A DNA stretch of 64,000 nt from contig AP018040.2 in assembly GCA_002356435.2 (NCBI GenBank), forward strand, positions 2,046,001 to 2,110,000. The letters are read 5' to 3'. This DNA is from Petrimonas sp. IBARAKI. GTDB taxonomy: Bacteria > Bacteroidota > Bacteroidia > Bacteroidales > Dysgonomonadaceae. Below the pieces are notes generated by a model. The model made no database searches, was not told the origin of the DNA, and worked only from the letters and a program-made list of their open reading frames with translations. Below are positions 45,636-55,090 of the stretch, piece by piece. Both the position numbers and the translations under genes were made by a program. Position 1 is the first letter of the stretch. Each line of letters starts with the position of its first letter.

Positions 45636-45726
45636 AAGTTTTCAACAAAGTGTAAAGTTTTCCAAATAAATTTTTAGTTATCTTATTTAAAGCATTTTAA
45701 GTTTTCAAGAAGCAAGAAAAGTTTTC
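45636..45726. repeat. four AAGTTTTC direct repeats upstream of nrdJ
   Basis: AAGTTTTC occurs at 45636, 45655, 45699 and 45719. The copies form two pairs with 19- and 20-bp periods separated by 44 bp, all upstream of the predicted nrdJ promoter. The spacing of about two helical turns within each pair suggests a cooperative protein-binding array, though the region is AT-rich. Apart from these repeats and the flanking hairpins, the 387-bp gap 45509-45895 holds no gene. Confidence 0.4.
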
Positions 45727-45805
45727 TATTTTGTTCAACTCATAAGTTAATCAATCGTTTACATTAATAATTTTTCAGAGTTCAACTTTCCGTCCAAACT
45801 TAAAC

Positions 45806-45844
45806 TAAAAAAACACCCAGCGGCTGTAAATCGCTGAGTGTTTT
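45806..45844 (-). terminator. terminator after the serpin gene
   Basis: Stem AACACCCAGCG / CGCTGAGTGTT with one mismatch and a loop of about 9 nt. On the minus strand it is followed by seven T. It lies 52 nt past the serpin stop. Confidence 0.75.
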
Positions 45845-45895
45845 GACAATTGAATAAAAAATTATTGAAATATGAATAAATCGGATACCGGTTTA

Positions 45896-47155
45896 TTAAA
45901 TATCTTTCACCGCTCCCATAAACAAAACGGCACCGGTAGAGTTTTCTTGGATAAGATAAATAAAAGGTTTGTCTGCATTGAAAACTACTTTTTGCGGAAT
46001 TGCGGGCATGGAGGTTAGTTCCATACCTACGGTCGTAACAGCAGCAGCTTCCGTTCCTTGCTCGTCTGTGCTGATGTAGGTATCTTGTTTTACAAAAGCA
46101 ATCCGGGCCGGAAAAGCCGACATCCGGCTAAAATCGGCAGCATCGCTAAAAGCCAATCCCATCCCCATATTTGTAAGAACTTCGTTCAGTTTCTTGCTGT
46201 ATTTGGTTTTGAATTTCGGAAGATATAATTCCACTTCGTATTCATGCAATGCAGCTCTTATTTCTCCCCAGTACTCCTTGTTTTGCAACGCAGACACCAC
46301 ATCGGCCTGTTTTTTATTGCTTTTAGGCAACAGAACCAACATGCTGAACGCCTGATTTCCGTAAGGCAACTGGATCACCTGCATGGTTTCATCTTCGGTG
46401 TAATTGAATTTTGTGGTTTGACACATCATGTCTACCGTTTGTTTTGTACCGTTTTCGGTTGTGAACGGTTTCTTCGATGTGTTTTTTGCATCAAATTTTG
46501 TTGTCCAGCTTCCTTTGAAGTAAATCGCATTCAACAGGTACATCAAGTCATAGGCATTGGTTTTATCAATGACCTCTTTAATCAGGTTATTGGTATTGTC
46601 CGCTGCCCATTGGTTAATGATATCTTTCGTTACCGGAAGTGAAAAATCCACCGGCTGCACCGTTGCGTCGTAATAATCGGTATTGGTTTTGATGAAACCG
46701 GGCTTTATCGTAACAAATTTATTGGTAAAAATAGCATTGGCGATGGATAACTGAGTGGAAGGATCGGTTTTCAGCAAAGCTTCTTTTAGTTTTTTGTAGT
46801 AACCGTTAATCTCTTCATCTTTCCAATCGCCCATTTTTAATGTTTCCCGCATCGCGGTTCCGGTCTCTCCCGCAGCACCGTTCCAGGTCATGGCCAAAGC
46901 CATGCTCAGGCTGAAAGGCGATACCATAAAGCTTTTGTCTTTTCCTCGCGCTTCTTCATCGAAAACGTTGGAAAAAAACTCGAATGCAAACTGTTGGTCG
47001 GATTTTAAAAGTTCTTTTTCGGCAGTGGCACGAAGTTCAATTTTTATCGGCTCGGGAAGATTTTTCAGTTCAATGTCGTTATCCGATTTATTGCAACCGA
47101 AAAGCATTGCCGACACAAGCAATGCTATTGAAACACGTTTAATTGTCGGGTTCAT
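45896..47155 (-). CDS. serpin-family protease inhibitor lipoprotein
   Basis: Secreted serine or cysteine protease inhibitor of 419 aa. The ATG at 47155 is chosen because it opens a lipoprotein signal (MNPTIKRVSIALLVSAMLFGC, Cys21). The frame runs 61 codons further upstream to a TTG, but that stretch is compositionally odd. Serpin landmarks are SPFSLSMALAMTWNGAAGETG, ANAIFTNKF, LLNAIYFKGSWTTKF, the hinge EQGTEAAAVTTVGM, and the C-terminal VFNADKPFIYLIQENSTGAVLFMGAVKD. The hinge has the small residues required for loop insertion, so inhibition rather than storage is expected. The reactive bond probably lies near ELTSMPAIP. The target is unknown, perhaps host or competitor proteases. Confidence 0.92.
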   Translation of the reverse strand: MNPTIKRVSIALLVSAMLFGCNKSDNDIELKNLPEPIKIELRATAEKELLKSDQQFAFEFFSNVFDEEARGKDKSFMVSPFSLSMALAMTWNGAAGETGTAMRETLKMGDWKDEEINGYYKKLKEALLKTDPSTQLSIANAIFTNKFVTIKPGFIKTNTDYYDATVQPVDFSLPVTKDIINQWAADNTNNLIKEVIDKTNAYDLMYLLNAIYFKGSWTTKFDAKNTSKKPFTTENGTKQTVDMMCQTTKFNYTEDETMQVIQLPYGNQAFSMLVLLPKSNKKQADVVSALQNKEYWGEIRAALHEYEVELYLPKFKTKYSKKLNEVLTNMGMGLAFSDAADFSRMSAFPARIAFVKQDTYISTDEQGTEAAAVTTVGMELTSMPAIPQKVVFNADKPFIYLIQENSTGAVLFMGAVKDI

Positions 47156-47577
47156 AAAATTAATTTTTAGGGTTATGTCTATATTTAAGTTTCGCAAGCC
47201 CCTTTGGTTGGCACTAACACTCGAGTCCCGCTGCTTTTGCGACCCGTCTGCCGCTTGCTTACTAAAAGAAAAGAACTCGCTTACACTCAAACAACTTTTC
47301 TTTTTTAACGCAAGGCTGCGCGGAATGTGTCCCCGCAAAACAGCTAAATGTCTCGTTGTTAGTACACAAGGTCTGATAACTGATACTTGCGAAAGTTGAA
47401 TCTATATAAACAATAGATGTGAATAGGGTAAAAACGCTGCGCGAGACACCGTTAAAAAAACATAAAACACAATTTTTCTCCCGTTTCCGAAGGATGTTGT
47501 CATCAAATCAACTGAAAAACAAATAATTTAATTATTTTTGTATCCTTAAATTCATCACTTTTTTTAATTGACTGATA
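47156..47577. other. intergenic region between serpin and speA with a GC-richer island
   Basis: 422 bp with no convincing gene if the serpin begins at 47155. The stretch 47170-47345 is richer in GC and keeps the serpin frame open as a polar, arginine- and serine-rich sequence (KQAADGSQKQRDSS), possibly a dispersed repeat. A plus-strand TATTTTTG at 47533-47540 is a -7 element for speA, placing the transcript start about 30 nt before its ATG. Confidence 0.4.
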
Positions 47578-49482
47578 ATGAGAAAATGGCGTATTGAAGA
47601 TTCGGAAGAACTCTACAACATAGACGGTTGGGGAAACGGATACTTCTCTATAAACGAAAAGGGAAACGTAGAAGTTTCACCCCGTAAGAAACCGGGCGGA
47701 TCCGTCGATTTGAACGAACTGATGCGCGAGCTCTATCTGCGCGACGTTTCCGCTCCGGTTCTGGTAAGGTTCCCCCAAATTCTGGACAACCGGATCGAAA
47801 AAATATCGACCTGTTTTGAAATTGCAGCCAAGGAGTACGGTTACGCATCTCAAAATTACATCGTCTATCCCATTAAAGTCAATCAGATGCGTCAGGTAGT
47901 AGAGGAGATCGTGACTTACGGAAAACGATTTAACATTGGCCTTGAGGCGGGATCCAAACCCGAACTACACGCTGTTCTGGCCATTAATACCAGCGAGGAT
48001 TCCATCATTATTTGCAACGGCTACAAAGACGAAAGTTATATAGAACTGGCTTTGCTGGCGAAAAAAATGGGAAAAGAAGTTTTCATCGTGATTGAAAAAC
48101 TGAATGAACTTGAACTGACCATCGAAATTGCCAAGCGGCTGAAAGTGAAGCCAAATATCGGTATCCGCATTAAATTAGCCAGTTCGGGCAGCGGAAAATG
48201 GGAAGAATCGGGCGGTGACGGAAGTAAATTCGGGTTAAACTCCAGTGAATTGCTCGAGGCGCTCGACTTGCTTAAGAAACACAAAATGACCGACTGTTTC
48301 CGGTTGATCCATTTCCACATAGGTAGCCAGATTACAAAAATACGGCGTGTGAAAACCGCTCTGCGTGAAGCATCTCAATTTTACGTCCAGCTTCATCTAC
48401 TGGGATTCAACGTTGAATTTGTGGATATCGGCGGCGGACTGGGTGTGGATTACGACGGAACACGTTCATCGTACAGTGAAAACAGCATCAACTACTCCAT
48501 TCAGGAATATGTGAACGACTCGGTATTCTCGTTCGTGGATGCAGCAAACAAAAACGAAATCCCCCACCCCAAGATCATCACCGAGTCGGGACGTGCCCTT
48601 ACGGCACACCATTCGGTACTTATCTTTGAAGTGCTGGAAACGGCAACGTTACCCGAATGGGGAGAGGAGGTGGAAATTCAGGAAAACGATCATGAACTGG
48701 TAAAAGAGCTGTACAAGATCTGGGACAACCTGTCCCAGACGCGTATGCTGGAAGCGTGGCACGACGCGCAACAAATCAGGGAGGAGTCTCTCGACCTGTT
48801 CAGTCTGGGAATGCTTGAGCTAAAAACACGTGCTCAGGTGGAGCAGCTTTATTTTTCCATTATCCGGGAAATTAACTTTACGATCAACCGTACAAAGCAC
48901 GCCCCGGAAGAGTTGCGCCAGCTCTCTTCGCTGCTGCCCGACAAGTATTTCTGCAACTTCTCGTTGTTCCAATCCCTGCCCGACTCGTGGGCCATAGACC
49001 AGGTATTTCCCATTATCCCCATCCATCGGCTGGATGAGAAACCGGAAAGAACGGCCACACTTCAAGACATCACCTGCGATTCCGACGGCAAAATTGCCAG
49101 CTACACAGCCCAGGGCGGTTTTCATCAATCGTTCATCCCGGTCCATTCACTGAAGAAAAATGAATCGTACTACATCGGGGTTTTCCTGGTGGGGGCTTAC
49201 CAGGAAATCTTAGGCGACCTGCATAACCTTTTTGGAGACACCAACGTGGTACACGTTGCAACGACGGACGATAATACAGGATATAAAATAGAGCAGGTAA
49301 TTGATGGGGAGACGGTTGCCGAAGTATTGGAGTATGCGCAGTATAACGCCAAGAAGTTGGTTCGTACGGTTGAAACCTGGGTAATGAGCTCGGTGAAAAA
49401 AGGACAAATTTCGGTGGAAGAAGGAAAAGAGTTTCTGTCGAATTACCGTTCCGGACTGTATGGATATACCTATCTGGAGTAA
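47578..49482 (+). CDS. speA: biosynthetic arginine decarboxylase
   Basis: PLP-dependent arginine decarboxylase of 634 aa, the usual SpeA length, giving agmatine for polyamine synthesis. The N-terminal strand-helix starts MRKWRIEDSEELYNIDGWG. The PLP lysine is in NYIVYPIKVNQMRQVVEEI, and IGLEAGSKPELHAVLA follows. HFHIGSQITKIRRVKTALREA and FVDIGGGLGVDYDGTRS are the alanine-racemase-fold barrel motifs. ITESGRALTAHHSVLIFEV and the C-terminal VGAYQEILGDLHNLFGDTNVVHV complete the enzyme. nspC lies 1.6 kb away, so both ends of a spermidine route are near each other. It ends at a strong terminator. Confidence 0.95.
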   Translation: MRKWRIEDSEELYNIDGWGNGYFSINEKGNVEVSPRKKPGGSVDLNELMRELYLRDVSAPVLVRFPQILDNRIEKISTCFEIAAKEYGYASQNYIVYPIKVNQMRQVVEEIVTYGKRFNIGLEAGSKPELHAVLAINTSEDSIIICNGYKDESYIELALLAKKMGKEVFIVIEKLNELELTIEIAKRLKVKPNIGIRIKLASSGSGKWEESGGDGSKFGLNSSELLEALDLLKKHKMTDCFRLIHFHIGSQITKIRRVKTALREASQFYVQLHLLGFNVEFVDIGGGLGVDYDGTRSSYSENSINYSIQEYVNDSVFSFVDAANKNEIPHPKIITESGRALTAHHSVLIFEVLETATLPEWGEEVEIQENDHELVKELYKIWDNLSQTRMLEAWHDAQQIREESLDLFSLGMLELKTRAQVEQLYFSIIREINFTINRTKHAPEELRQLSSLLPDKYFCNFSLFQSLPDSWAIDQVFPIIPIHRLDEKPERTATLQDITCDSDGKIASYTAQGGFHQSFIPVHSLKKNESYYIGVFLVGAYQEILGDLHNLFGDTNVVHVATTDDNTGYKIEQVIDGETVAEVLEYAQYNAKKLVRTVETWVMSSVKKGQISVEEGKEFLSNYRSGLYGYTYLE

Positions 49483-49499
49483 AATGAATAATCCCAATT

Positions 49500-49527
49500 A
49501 AAAAAGGCCGCAAAACGGCCTTTTTTA
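49500..49527. terminator. bidirectional terminator after speA
   Basis: GGCCG (49506-49510) / CGGCC (49516-49520) with an AAAA-rich loop, flanked by AAAAAA and TTTTTT. It can end both speA and the convergent lipoprotein transcript. Confidence 0.85.
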
Positions 49528-49543
49528 ATACCTTTAAATCGGT

Positions 49544-50056
49544 TTAGAACGAAAACTTTCCGTCGATTTTCATTGAAAACGTAACGGATGTTGTGATGTC
49601 ATTTGTTGCCTTATATGATAAAACAACGGTAGAGATACCCTTATTGACAACCTCATCGAGCACTTTTTGCAAGAAATTTAACTGAGGCAACTCTTTAAAT
49701 GAGGCATTGGCCGTAATCGTCGGCAAGTCCAGGCTTGTCTTGGTATTACTTTTCAAAGACAACTTCACATTGGTTAATTCAACAACCTGACCCGAAGTAA
49801 TTCCACCTACAGATATTACGGATGTTGTCTGTACTAATCCACTTTCGACCCATTTCTCATATTGTGATAATGCTGAGAAATCACTTAATTTAAACGTTAT
49901 TTCGGAAGAAGTTGTATTTCCAGCTGCAGCAATTATACTGGTTGACTTTGTGGCTGAAGCATTTTGCGAAACGGGTAAATCATCGGGTTTGCTGCTGCAC
50001 GATGAAAATGCTACAATCAAAGACAGCATTACCCCTATCGATAAAAATCTTTTCAT
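49544..50056 (-). CDS. hypothetical lipoprotein
   Basis: Unrecognised 170-aa protein. The ATG at 50056 begins the lipoprotein signal MKRFLSIGVMLSLIVAFSSC (Cys20); an earlier ATG would add 15 polar residues. The mature part is rich in Ser, Thr, Val and Ile in alternating patterns (ITSGQVVELTNVKLSLKSNT, STVVLSYKATNDITTSVTFS), suggesting an all-beta fold of about eight strands. Surface display or a binding role is possible, but no family could be named. It converges on speA and is otherwise isolated. Confidence 0.7.
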   Translation of the reverse strand: MKRFLSIGVMLSLIVAFSSCSSKPDDLPVSQNASATKSTSIIAAAGNTTSSEITFKLSDFSALSQYEKWVESGLVQTTSVISVGGITSGQVVELTNVKLSLKSNTKTSLDLPTITANASFKELPQLNFLQKVLDEVVNKGISTVVLSYKATNDITTSVTFSMKIDGKFSF

Positions 50057-50149
50057 ATCGTTCTGTTTTTGGAATAAATTATTCCTGACAAAAATAGTCA
50101 ATACGAAAAAGGTTGCTCTAATCTTTCCCTTAAAAAAACTAAATGTGGA

Positions 50150-50737
50150 TTATTTGTACAATTTATTGGACAGGATGTAATCATAAACCCGGTTAGGCAA
50201 AAAAGCACGTATATCCTTTCCCGCACGGATGCTTTCCCGGATAAAAGTAGAGGAAATTTCCACAACGGGTGCGTTCACCAACCGGACATTTTCCGCATAT
50301 GTGTTATTTATCCTAACATCTTCACCCAATCGCGGATAGATCAGAATTTTAAATTCTTTTGTCAAGCGTTCATTGTCTTTCCACTGCGGAAACTTTGTCC
50401 AGTTGTCGCTACCGATAAGAAGCGTAAATTCCAAACCGGGATTTACGGCTTTCAGCTTTGTCAATGTTTCTATCGTGTAAGAGGGTTTCGGCATGTCGAA
50501 TTCGATATCCGAAACAAGCAGGCGGTCAAAATCCTTAACCGCCAGCCTCGTCATCTCTAACCGGATATTGTCCCCAAGCAGGCTCTCGGCCTCCTTTAAC
50601 GGATTATGCGGCGTGACCAAAAACCAAACCTCATCGAGATAAGTGAATTCCAGCATATAGTTTGCCAGTATCAAATGCCCGATGTGAATCGGATTAAAGG
50701 AACCCGAAAAGATGCCGACTTGCTTTTTCCTCATCAA
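50150..50737 (-). CDS. nadD: nicotinate-nucleotide adenylyltransferase
   Basis: Adenylyltransferase of 195 aa that makes deamido-NAD from nicotinate mononucleotide and ATP. The nucleotidyl-transfer motif GIFSGSFNPIHIGHLILA holds the (H/T)xGH signature. VWFLVTPHNPLKEA and TLLIGSDNWTKFPQWK follow, and the ATP-phosphate motif is ISSTFIRESIRAGKDIRAFLP near the C-terminus. Two adjacent ATG codons are possible starts. It begins 24 nt after the GlsB gene stop. Confidence 0.94.
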   Translation of the reverse strand: MMRKKQVGIFSGSFNPIHIGHLILANYMLEFTYLDEVWFLVTPHNPLKEAESLLGDNIRLEMTRLAVKDFDRLLVSDIEFDMPKPSYTIETLTKLKAVNPGLEFTLLIGSDNWTKFPQWKDNERLTKEFKILIYPRLGEDVRINNTYAENVRLVNAPVVEISSTFIRESIRAGKDIRAFLPNRVYDYILSNKLYK

Positions 50738-50761
50738 CTCTATACTTCAACCGCCTATAGG

Positions 50762-51007
50762 CTACGCTCGCTTAAACAGGGATATGACCCAAAGCAGGAG
50801 AATGGCTCCTACCAACGCGGTAATCAGGCTTCCTATCAATCCGTCACCCGTACCTATTCCCAACAGATCGAAAACCCAGCCACCGATAAGCGCACCCACA
50901 ACGCCAACAACGATATTCATCAGCAGTCCGAAACCACCGCCACGCATAATATTCCCCGCGAGCCATCCGGCCACTGCTCCAATAATGATAAACCACAACC
51001 AACCCAT
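50762..51007 (-). CDS. GlsB/YeaQ/YmgE family stress-response membrane protein
   Basis: Small membrane protein of 81 aa with three hydrophobic segments, each marked by glycine-rich turns: GWLWFIIIGAVAGWLAG, MRGGGFGLLMNIVVGVVGALIGG and SLITALVGAILLLWVIS. The GxxxG-rich transglycosylase-associated (PF04226) pattern is clear. Homologues are induced in stationary phase or stress; molecular function is unknown. It sits between nspC and nadD on the same strand. Confidence 0.88.
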   Translation of the reverse strand: MGWLWFIIIGAVAGWLAGNIMRGGGFGLLMNIVVGVVGALIGGWVFDLLGIGTGDGLIGSLITALVGAILLLWVISLFKRA

Positions 51008-51090
51008 ACCATTTATTTTTTTAAAAGTTTACTTATCAAGAGATAAACAGAGAAAGGCGTTGATTTGTTTTCATTTTTTCGGTAAATCAC

Positions 51091-52233
51091 CTAACTCATT
51101 CGGTTTTTATAGTCCTCGTAACCGAACTGCCTATACAGTTTGAACTCGCCGTCTTTTGTCCAAAGGCCGATAGAGGGATGCGAAACACCGTTGAACATGG
51201 TGGTTTTTACGGTGGTGTAGTGAATCATATCTTCAAAAACAACCTTATCGCCCACTTGCAACGGAGCCTCAAAAGACCATTCGCCCATAAAGTCACCGCT
51301 CAAACAACTGTTGCCTCCCATCCGGTAAGTGGGCTTCCCGGCCACAGGATCGTGATACGCACCACGGATCCGCGGTTTGTAGGGCATCTCTAAGCAGTCG
51401 GGCATATGACAGGAGAAAGAAACGTTAAGCATAGCGGTCAGGACACCTTCGTTTTCCACTATATCGGCAACGTCGGCCACCAAGACTCCCGTCTGCCACG
51501 CAAACGCGCTGCCGGGCTCCATAATGATCTCCAGGTTGGGATATTTTTTCTTAAAATGGATAAGCAACCCGATTAAATGTTCCACATCGTAATCTTCGTG
51601 TGTCATCAGATGGCCTCCGCCCAAGTTCAGCCACTCCACCTTTTTCAGAAAATGCCCAAACTTCCGTTCTACAGCCTCCAATGTTTTTTCCAGGTCGTAT
51701 GAATTATTTTCACACAAGTTGTGCAGGTGTAGCCCGGAAACTCCTTCCGGCAGGGTATCACCCATATTTTTTGCCGTAACCCCCAACCGTGAACCCGGCA
51801 TGCTGGGATTGTAGAGATCGGTCTCCACCACCGAAAATTCGGGATTGATGCGGATCCCGCATTTAATTGCACCGGCAGAAGCAACTACCTGCGGGTAAAA
51901 CCGATGAAACTGAGACAATGAGTTGAAAGTGATGTGACTGCTATATTTCAGAAACAGCGGAAAATCACAATCGGTATACGACGGTGCATAAGTATGCGCA
52001 GGACTGCCCATTTCCTCGAAGGCCAGCCGTGCTTCGGCTATCGAGCTTGCTGTGGAATGGCCAATGTATTCCCGTACAATGGGAAATGCTTTCCACATGG
52101 CAAACGCTTTAAATGCCAATATAATATTAACTCCTGCCCTCTCTTCTACCGATTTTATCCGTTGCAAATTTTTGCGAAGCAACCGTTCTTCCATTACATA
52201 ACACGGGGAAGGAATTTTACTGAAGTCGATCAT
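51091..52233 (-). CDS. nspC: carboxynorspermidine/carboxyspermidine decarboxylase
   Basis: PLP alanine-racemase-fold decarboxylase of 380 aa, producing (nor)spermidine from the carboxy precursor in the cytoplasm. The N-terminus IPSPCYVMEERLLRKNL matches NspC. The PLP lysine is in NIILAFKAFAMWKAF. The dinucleotide-like loop LNLGGGHLMTHEDYDV, EPGSAFAWQTGVLV and GNSCLSGDFMGEW are the active-site segments. Together with speA it supports the agmatine to spermidine route common in Bacteroidetes; carboxyspermidine dehydrogenase must be elsewhere. Confidence 0.93.
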   Translation of the reverse strand: MIDFSKIPSPCYVMEERLLRKNLQRIKSVEERAGVNIILAFKAFAMWKAFPIVREYIGHSTASSIAEARLAFEEMGSPAHTYAPSYTDCDFPLFLKYSSHITFNSLSQFHRFYPQVVASAGAIKCGIRINPEFSVVETDLYNPSMPGSRLGVTAKNMGDTLPEGVSGLHLHNLCENNSYDLEKTLEAVERKFGHFLKKVEWLNLGGGHLMTHEDYDVEHLIGLLIHFKKKYPNLEIIMEPGSAFAWQTGVLVADVADIVENEGVLTAMLNVSFSCHMPDCLEMPYKPRIRGAYHDPVAGKPTYRMGGNSCLSGDFMGEWSFEAPLQVGDKVVFEDMIHYTTVKTTMFNGVSHPSIGLWTKDGEFKLYRQFGYEDYKNRMS

Positions 52234-52329
52234 ATTTTATTTTTTTCGTAACGCAAAGCTACACAAAAAATCGATGAACAGGAGTCTGCATATAAAAAAA
52301 CAAACGATCAAAATTGAGATGGCAGCGGG

Positions 52330-54918
52330 CTAGTTTCTGAAATACACGTTTTCATCAATAGCATCAACTACAATCGGTCTGGAGTTATCCACCTTACCGG
52401 AAAGAATATCTTTCGACAACTGATTGAGTACTTTACGCTGTATAACCCGTTTCACGGGACGCGCACCAAACTCGGGATCGTATCCCGCTTCCGATATGCT
52501 CCGTACTGCCTCGTCGGTATATTCCAGTGCGATACCGTTCCCCGCCAGCATTTTCTTTACGCTGTTCAGCTGAATACGTACGATTTGTGCTATTTCCTCC
52601 TGTTTGAGCGGGGCAAACATAATAATATCGTCTATACGGTTCAGGAATTCGGGGCGAATAGTTTGCTTCAGCATATTCATCACCAGGTTCTTGGTGTTTT
52701 CGACAATCTCTTCCCGATTACGTTCGGTGATTTTCTCAAAATTCTCCCGGATAACGTTCGACCCCATGTTGGAAGTCATGATGATGATCGTATTTTTGAA
52801 GTTCACTACCCTACCCTTGTTGTCAGTCAGCCGGCCATCGTCCAGCACCTGCAGCAGGATATTGAAAACATCGGGATGTGCTTTCTCAATTTCATCAAAC
52901 AGCACCACGGAGTATGGTTTTCGGCGGATGGCTTCGGTCAACTGCCCCCCTTCATCGTAACCCACGTATCCGGGAGGCGCCCCGATCAGCCGTGTTGCGC
53001 TGAATTTCTCCTGATATTCGCTCATGTCGATGCGGGTCATCATGTTTTCATCGTCGAACAGATAATCAGCCAAGGCTTTTGCCAGCTCAGTTTTTCCCAC
53101 TCCGGTCGTTCCCAGGAAGATAAACGAACCGATCGGGCGTTTCGGGTCGCTCAGCCCGGCACGATTACGGCGTACGGCATCGGCAACGGCGGTAATGGCT
53201 TCTTCTTGTCCGACAACGCGTTTATGCAGCTCTTCCTCCAGGTGGAGCAGTTTCTCGCGTTCGCTTTGCAACATTTTGCTCACGGGAATTCCGGTCCACC
53301 GTGAAACCACGTCTGCAATATCTTCAGCATCCACTTCTTCTTTAATCATGGCGCTGCCACCCTGTGTTTCGTGCAACTGATTTTTCAGTTGCTCGATTTC
53401 CGCCTCCTTTTCCTTTATTTTCCCGTATCGCAATTCGGCCACTTTTCCGTAGTCACCTTCCCGTTCGGCTTTTTCTGCCTGGAATTTAGCATCTTCAATG
53501 TCAATCTTGTTCTGCTGTATCCGGTTGATCAGCTCCTTCTCCGATTGCCACCGCGCCTTCAGCACATTTTCCTCTTCGCGCAGGTTCTCGATCTGCCTGG
53601 TCAGCATTTCTTCCTTGGCTGTATCATTCTCGCGACGGATAGCTTCACGTTCAATTTCCAACTGCTTAACGCGACGCATAATCTCGTCCAGTTCATACGG
53701 TACTGAATCCACCTCCATGCGTAATTTTGCCGCTGCCTCGTCCATCAGGTCAATGGCCTTGTCGGGCAGGAACCGGTCGGTGATATACCTGTGCGACAGT
53801 TGCACGGCAGCAATGATCGCTTCGTCCTTGATACGCACCTTGTGGTGGTTTTCATACTTTTCTTTCAATCCCCGAAGGATGGAAATACTGTCCGATTCCG
53901 TGGGCTCATCCACCACAACCGTTTGGAAGCGTCGTTCTAGCGCCTTGTCCTTCTCAAAATACTTCTGATATTCATCCAGCGTGGTAGCACCGATAGCGCG
54001 CAACTCACCCCGTGCCAACGCAGGTTTCAGTATGTTTGCAGCATCCATGGCTCCATCGCTTTTTCCGGCACCCACAAGCGTGTGGATTTCATCGATAAAA
54101 AGAATAATCTCTCCCTCTGCCTTCACCACCTCGTTGACCACCGATTTCAACCGTTCCTCAAACTCTCCTTTATATTTTGCCCCGGCAATGAGCGCACCCA
54201 TATCGAGGGAATAAATCTCTTTGCTCTTGAGGTTCTCGGGTACATCTCCACGAACGATACGGTGTGCGATTCCTTCGGCAATGGCTGTTTTTCCGGTTCC
54301 CGGCTCACCGATGAGAATGGGGTTATTTTTAGTACGCCTGCTCAGGATCTGGAGCACGCGGCGAATCTCCTCATCGCGGCCAATAACGGGGTCGAGCTTG
54401 CCGTTTCTGGCCCTGTCGTTCAGATTCACGGCATATTTTCCCAGCGATTGATAGGTATCTTCCGCAGATTGGCTGGTCACTTTTTCACCTTTGCGCAACT
54501 CGTTAATGGCCGATTGGAGCGTGTTCTGTGAAATTCCGGCATTTTTCATCAACTGCGAAGCAGTGTTCTTCTCGCTGATGATTGCCAGCAGTAAATGCTC
54601 GAGCGACACGAACTGGTCGCCCATTTTGTTCGCAAAATCGGTAGATTTCTGAAAAACCGCATTGGTTTCACGGCTCAGCATCGGATCTCCGCCTGAAACG
54701 CGTGGGTACGATTCAATCTCCTTATCCACAGTTGCCTCCAAGTTTCTCACATTCACTCCCAACTTCTGAAACAGAAAATGGGTAACGTTTTCGCCCACCA
54801 GCATCACACCTTTGAGCAGGTGAGCGGGCTCAATCATCTGCTGATTGCTTGCCTGCGCCAGGTCAATGGCTTTTTGCACCGCTTCCTGTGCTTTGATTGT
54901 AAAATTGTTAAAGTTCAT
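52330..54918 (-). CDS. clpB: ATP-dependent disaggregase ClpB
   Basis: Hsp100 chaperone of 862 aa that pulls proteins from aggregates with DnaK. The ATG at 54918 starts the conserved [21 protein letters not shown]. It has a two-repeat Clp N-domain (1-145), then AAA1 with Walker [14 protein letters not shown] and Walker [16 protein letters not shown]. The long coiled-coil middle domain (about 400-520) distinguishes it from ClpA/ClpC. AAA2 follows with [14 protein letters not shown] and a C-terminal small domain. No heat-shock element could be recognised upstream; a large inverted repeat lies at 54949-55030. Confidence 0.96.
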   Translation of the reverse strand: MNFNNFTIKAQEAVQKAIDLAQASNQQMIEPAHLLKGVMLVGENVTHFLFQKLGVNVRNLEATVDKEIESYPRVSGGDPMLSRETNAVFQKSTDFANKMGDQFVSLEHLLLAIISEKNTASQLMKNAGISQNTLQSAINELRKGEKVTSQSAEDTYQSLGKYAVNLNDRARNGKLDPVIGRDEEIRRVLQILSRRTKNNPILIGEPGTGKTAIAEGIAHRIVRGDVPENLKSKEIYSLDMGALIAGAKYKGEFEERLKSVVNEVVKAEGEIILFIDEIHTLVGAGKSDGAMDAANILKPALARGELRAIGATTLDEYQKYFEKDKALERRFQTVVVDEPTESDSISILRGLKEKYENHHKVRIKDEAIIAAVQLSHRYITDRFLPDKAIDLMDEAAAKLRMEVDSVPYELDEIMRRVKQLEIEREAIRRENDTAKEEMLTRQIENLREEENVLKARWQSEKELINRIQQNKIDIEDAKFQAEKAEREGDYGKVAELRYGKIKEKEAEIEQLKNQLHETQGGSAMIKEEVDAEDIADVVSRWTGIPVSKMLQSEREKLLHLEEELHKRVVGQEEAITAVADAVRRNRAGLSDPKRPIGSFIFLGTTGVGKTELAKALADYLFDDENMMTRIDMSEYQEKFSATRLIGAPPGYVGYDEGGQLTEAIRRKPYSVVLFDEIEKAHPDVFNILLQVLDDGRLTDNKGRVVNFKNTIIIMTSNMGSNVIRENFEKITERNREEIVENTKNLVMNMLKQTIRPEFLNRIDDIIMFAPLKQEEIAQIVRIQLNSVKKMLAGNGIALEYTDEAVRSISEAGYDPEFGARPVKRVIQRKVLNQLSKDILSGKVDNSRPIVVDAIDENVYFRN

Positions 54919-54948
54919 ATGTTGTTTTTTTAGATTTTCAAACCTCGG

Positions 54949-55030
54949 CGCCAAGAATCAAGAAAGACGAAAAGAGACTGTCAGTCGGGTAGATCTTTTT
55001 GTTAAAAGTCTTGTTTCTTGCATCTTGGCG
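54949..55030. repeat. inverted repeat CGCCAAGA..CAAGAAA between clpB and the VWA gene
   Basis: CGCCAAGA-AT-CAAGAAA (54949-54965) pairs with TTTCTTG-CA-TCTTGGCG (55014-55030), 15 of 17 positions, with a 48-nt loop. It lies after the VWA gene stop and before clpB. It may act as the 3' end of the VWA mRNA, or be one of the short dispersed repeat types seen at 2368, 2947 and 57664. Confidence 0.5.
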
Positions 55031-55090
55031 TTCTACTTTTCAGGTGCAATTTTCTTGCCAAAGAGAAATTTATGACGATTTGGCAGGGAC

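Noticed and set aside
45509-45895. Cobalamin riboswitch before the B12-dependent nrdJ
   Set aside because: No B12-box-like conserved core or multi-helix structure was found; only a simple 10-bp inverted repeat and short direct repeats.
47170-47345. tRNA gene in the GC-richer stretch upstream of the serpin
   Set aside because: No T-arm or acceptor stem could be paired on either strand.
52585-53304. 239-codon plus-strand frame opposite clpB
   Set aside because: Fully inside the conserved ClpB AAA2 region on the other strand; composition is typical of an antisense shadow.
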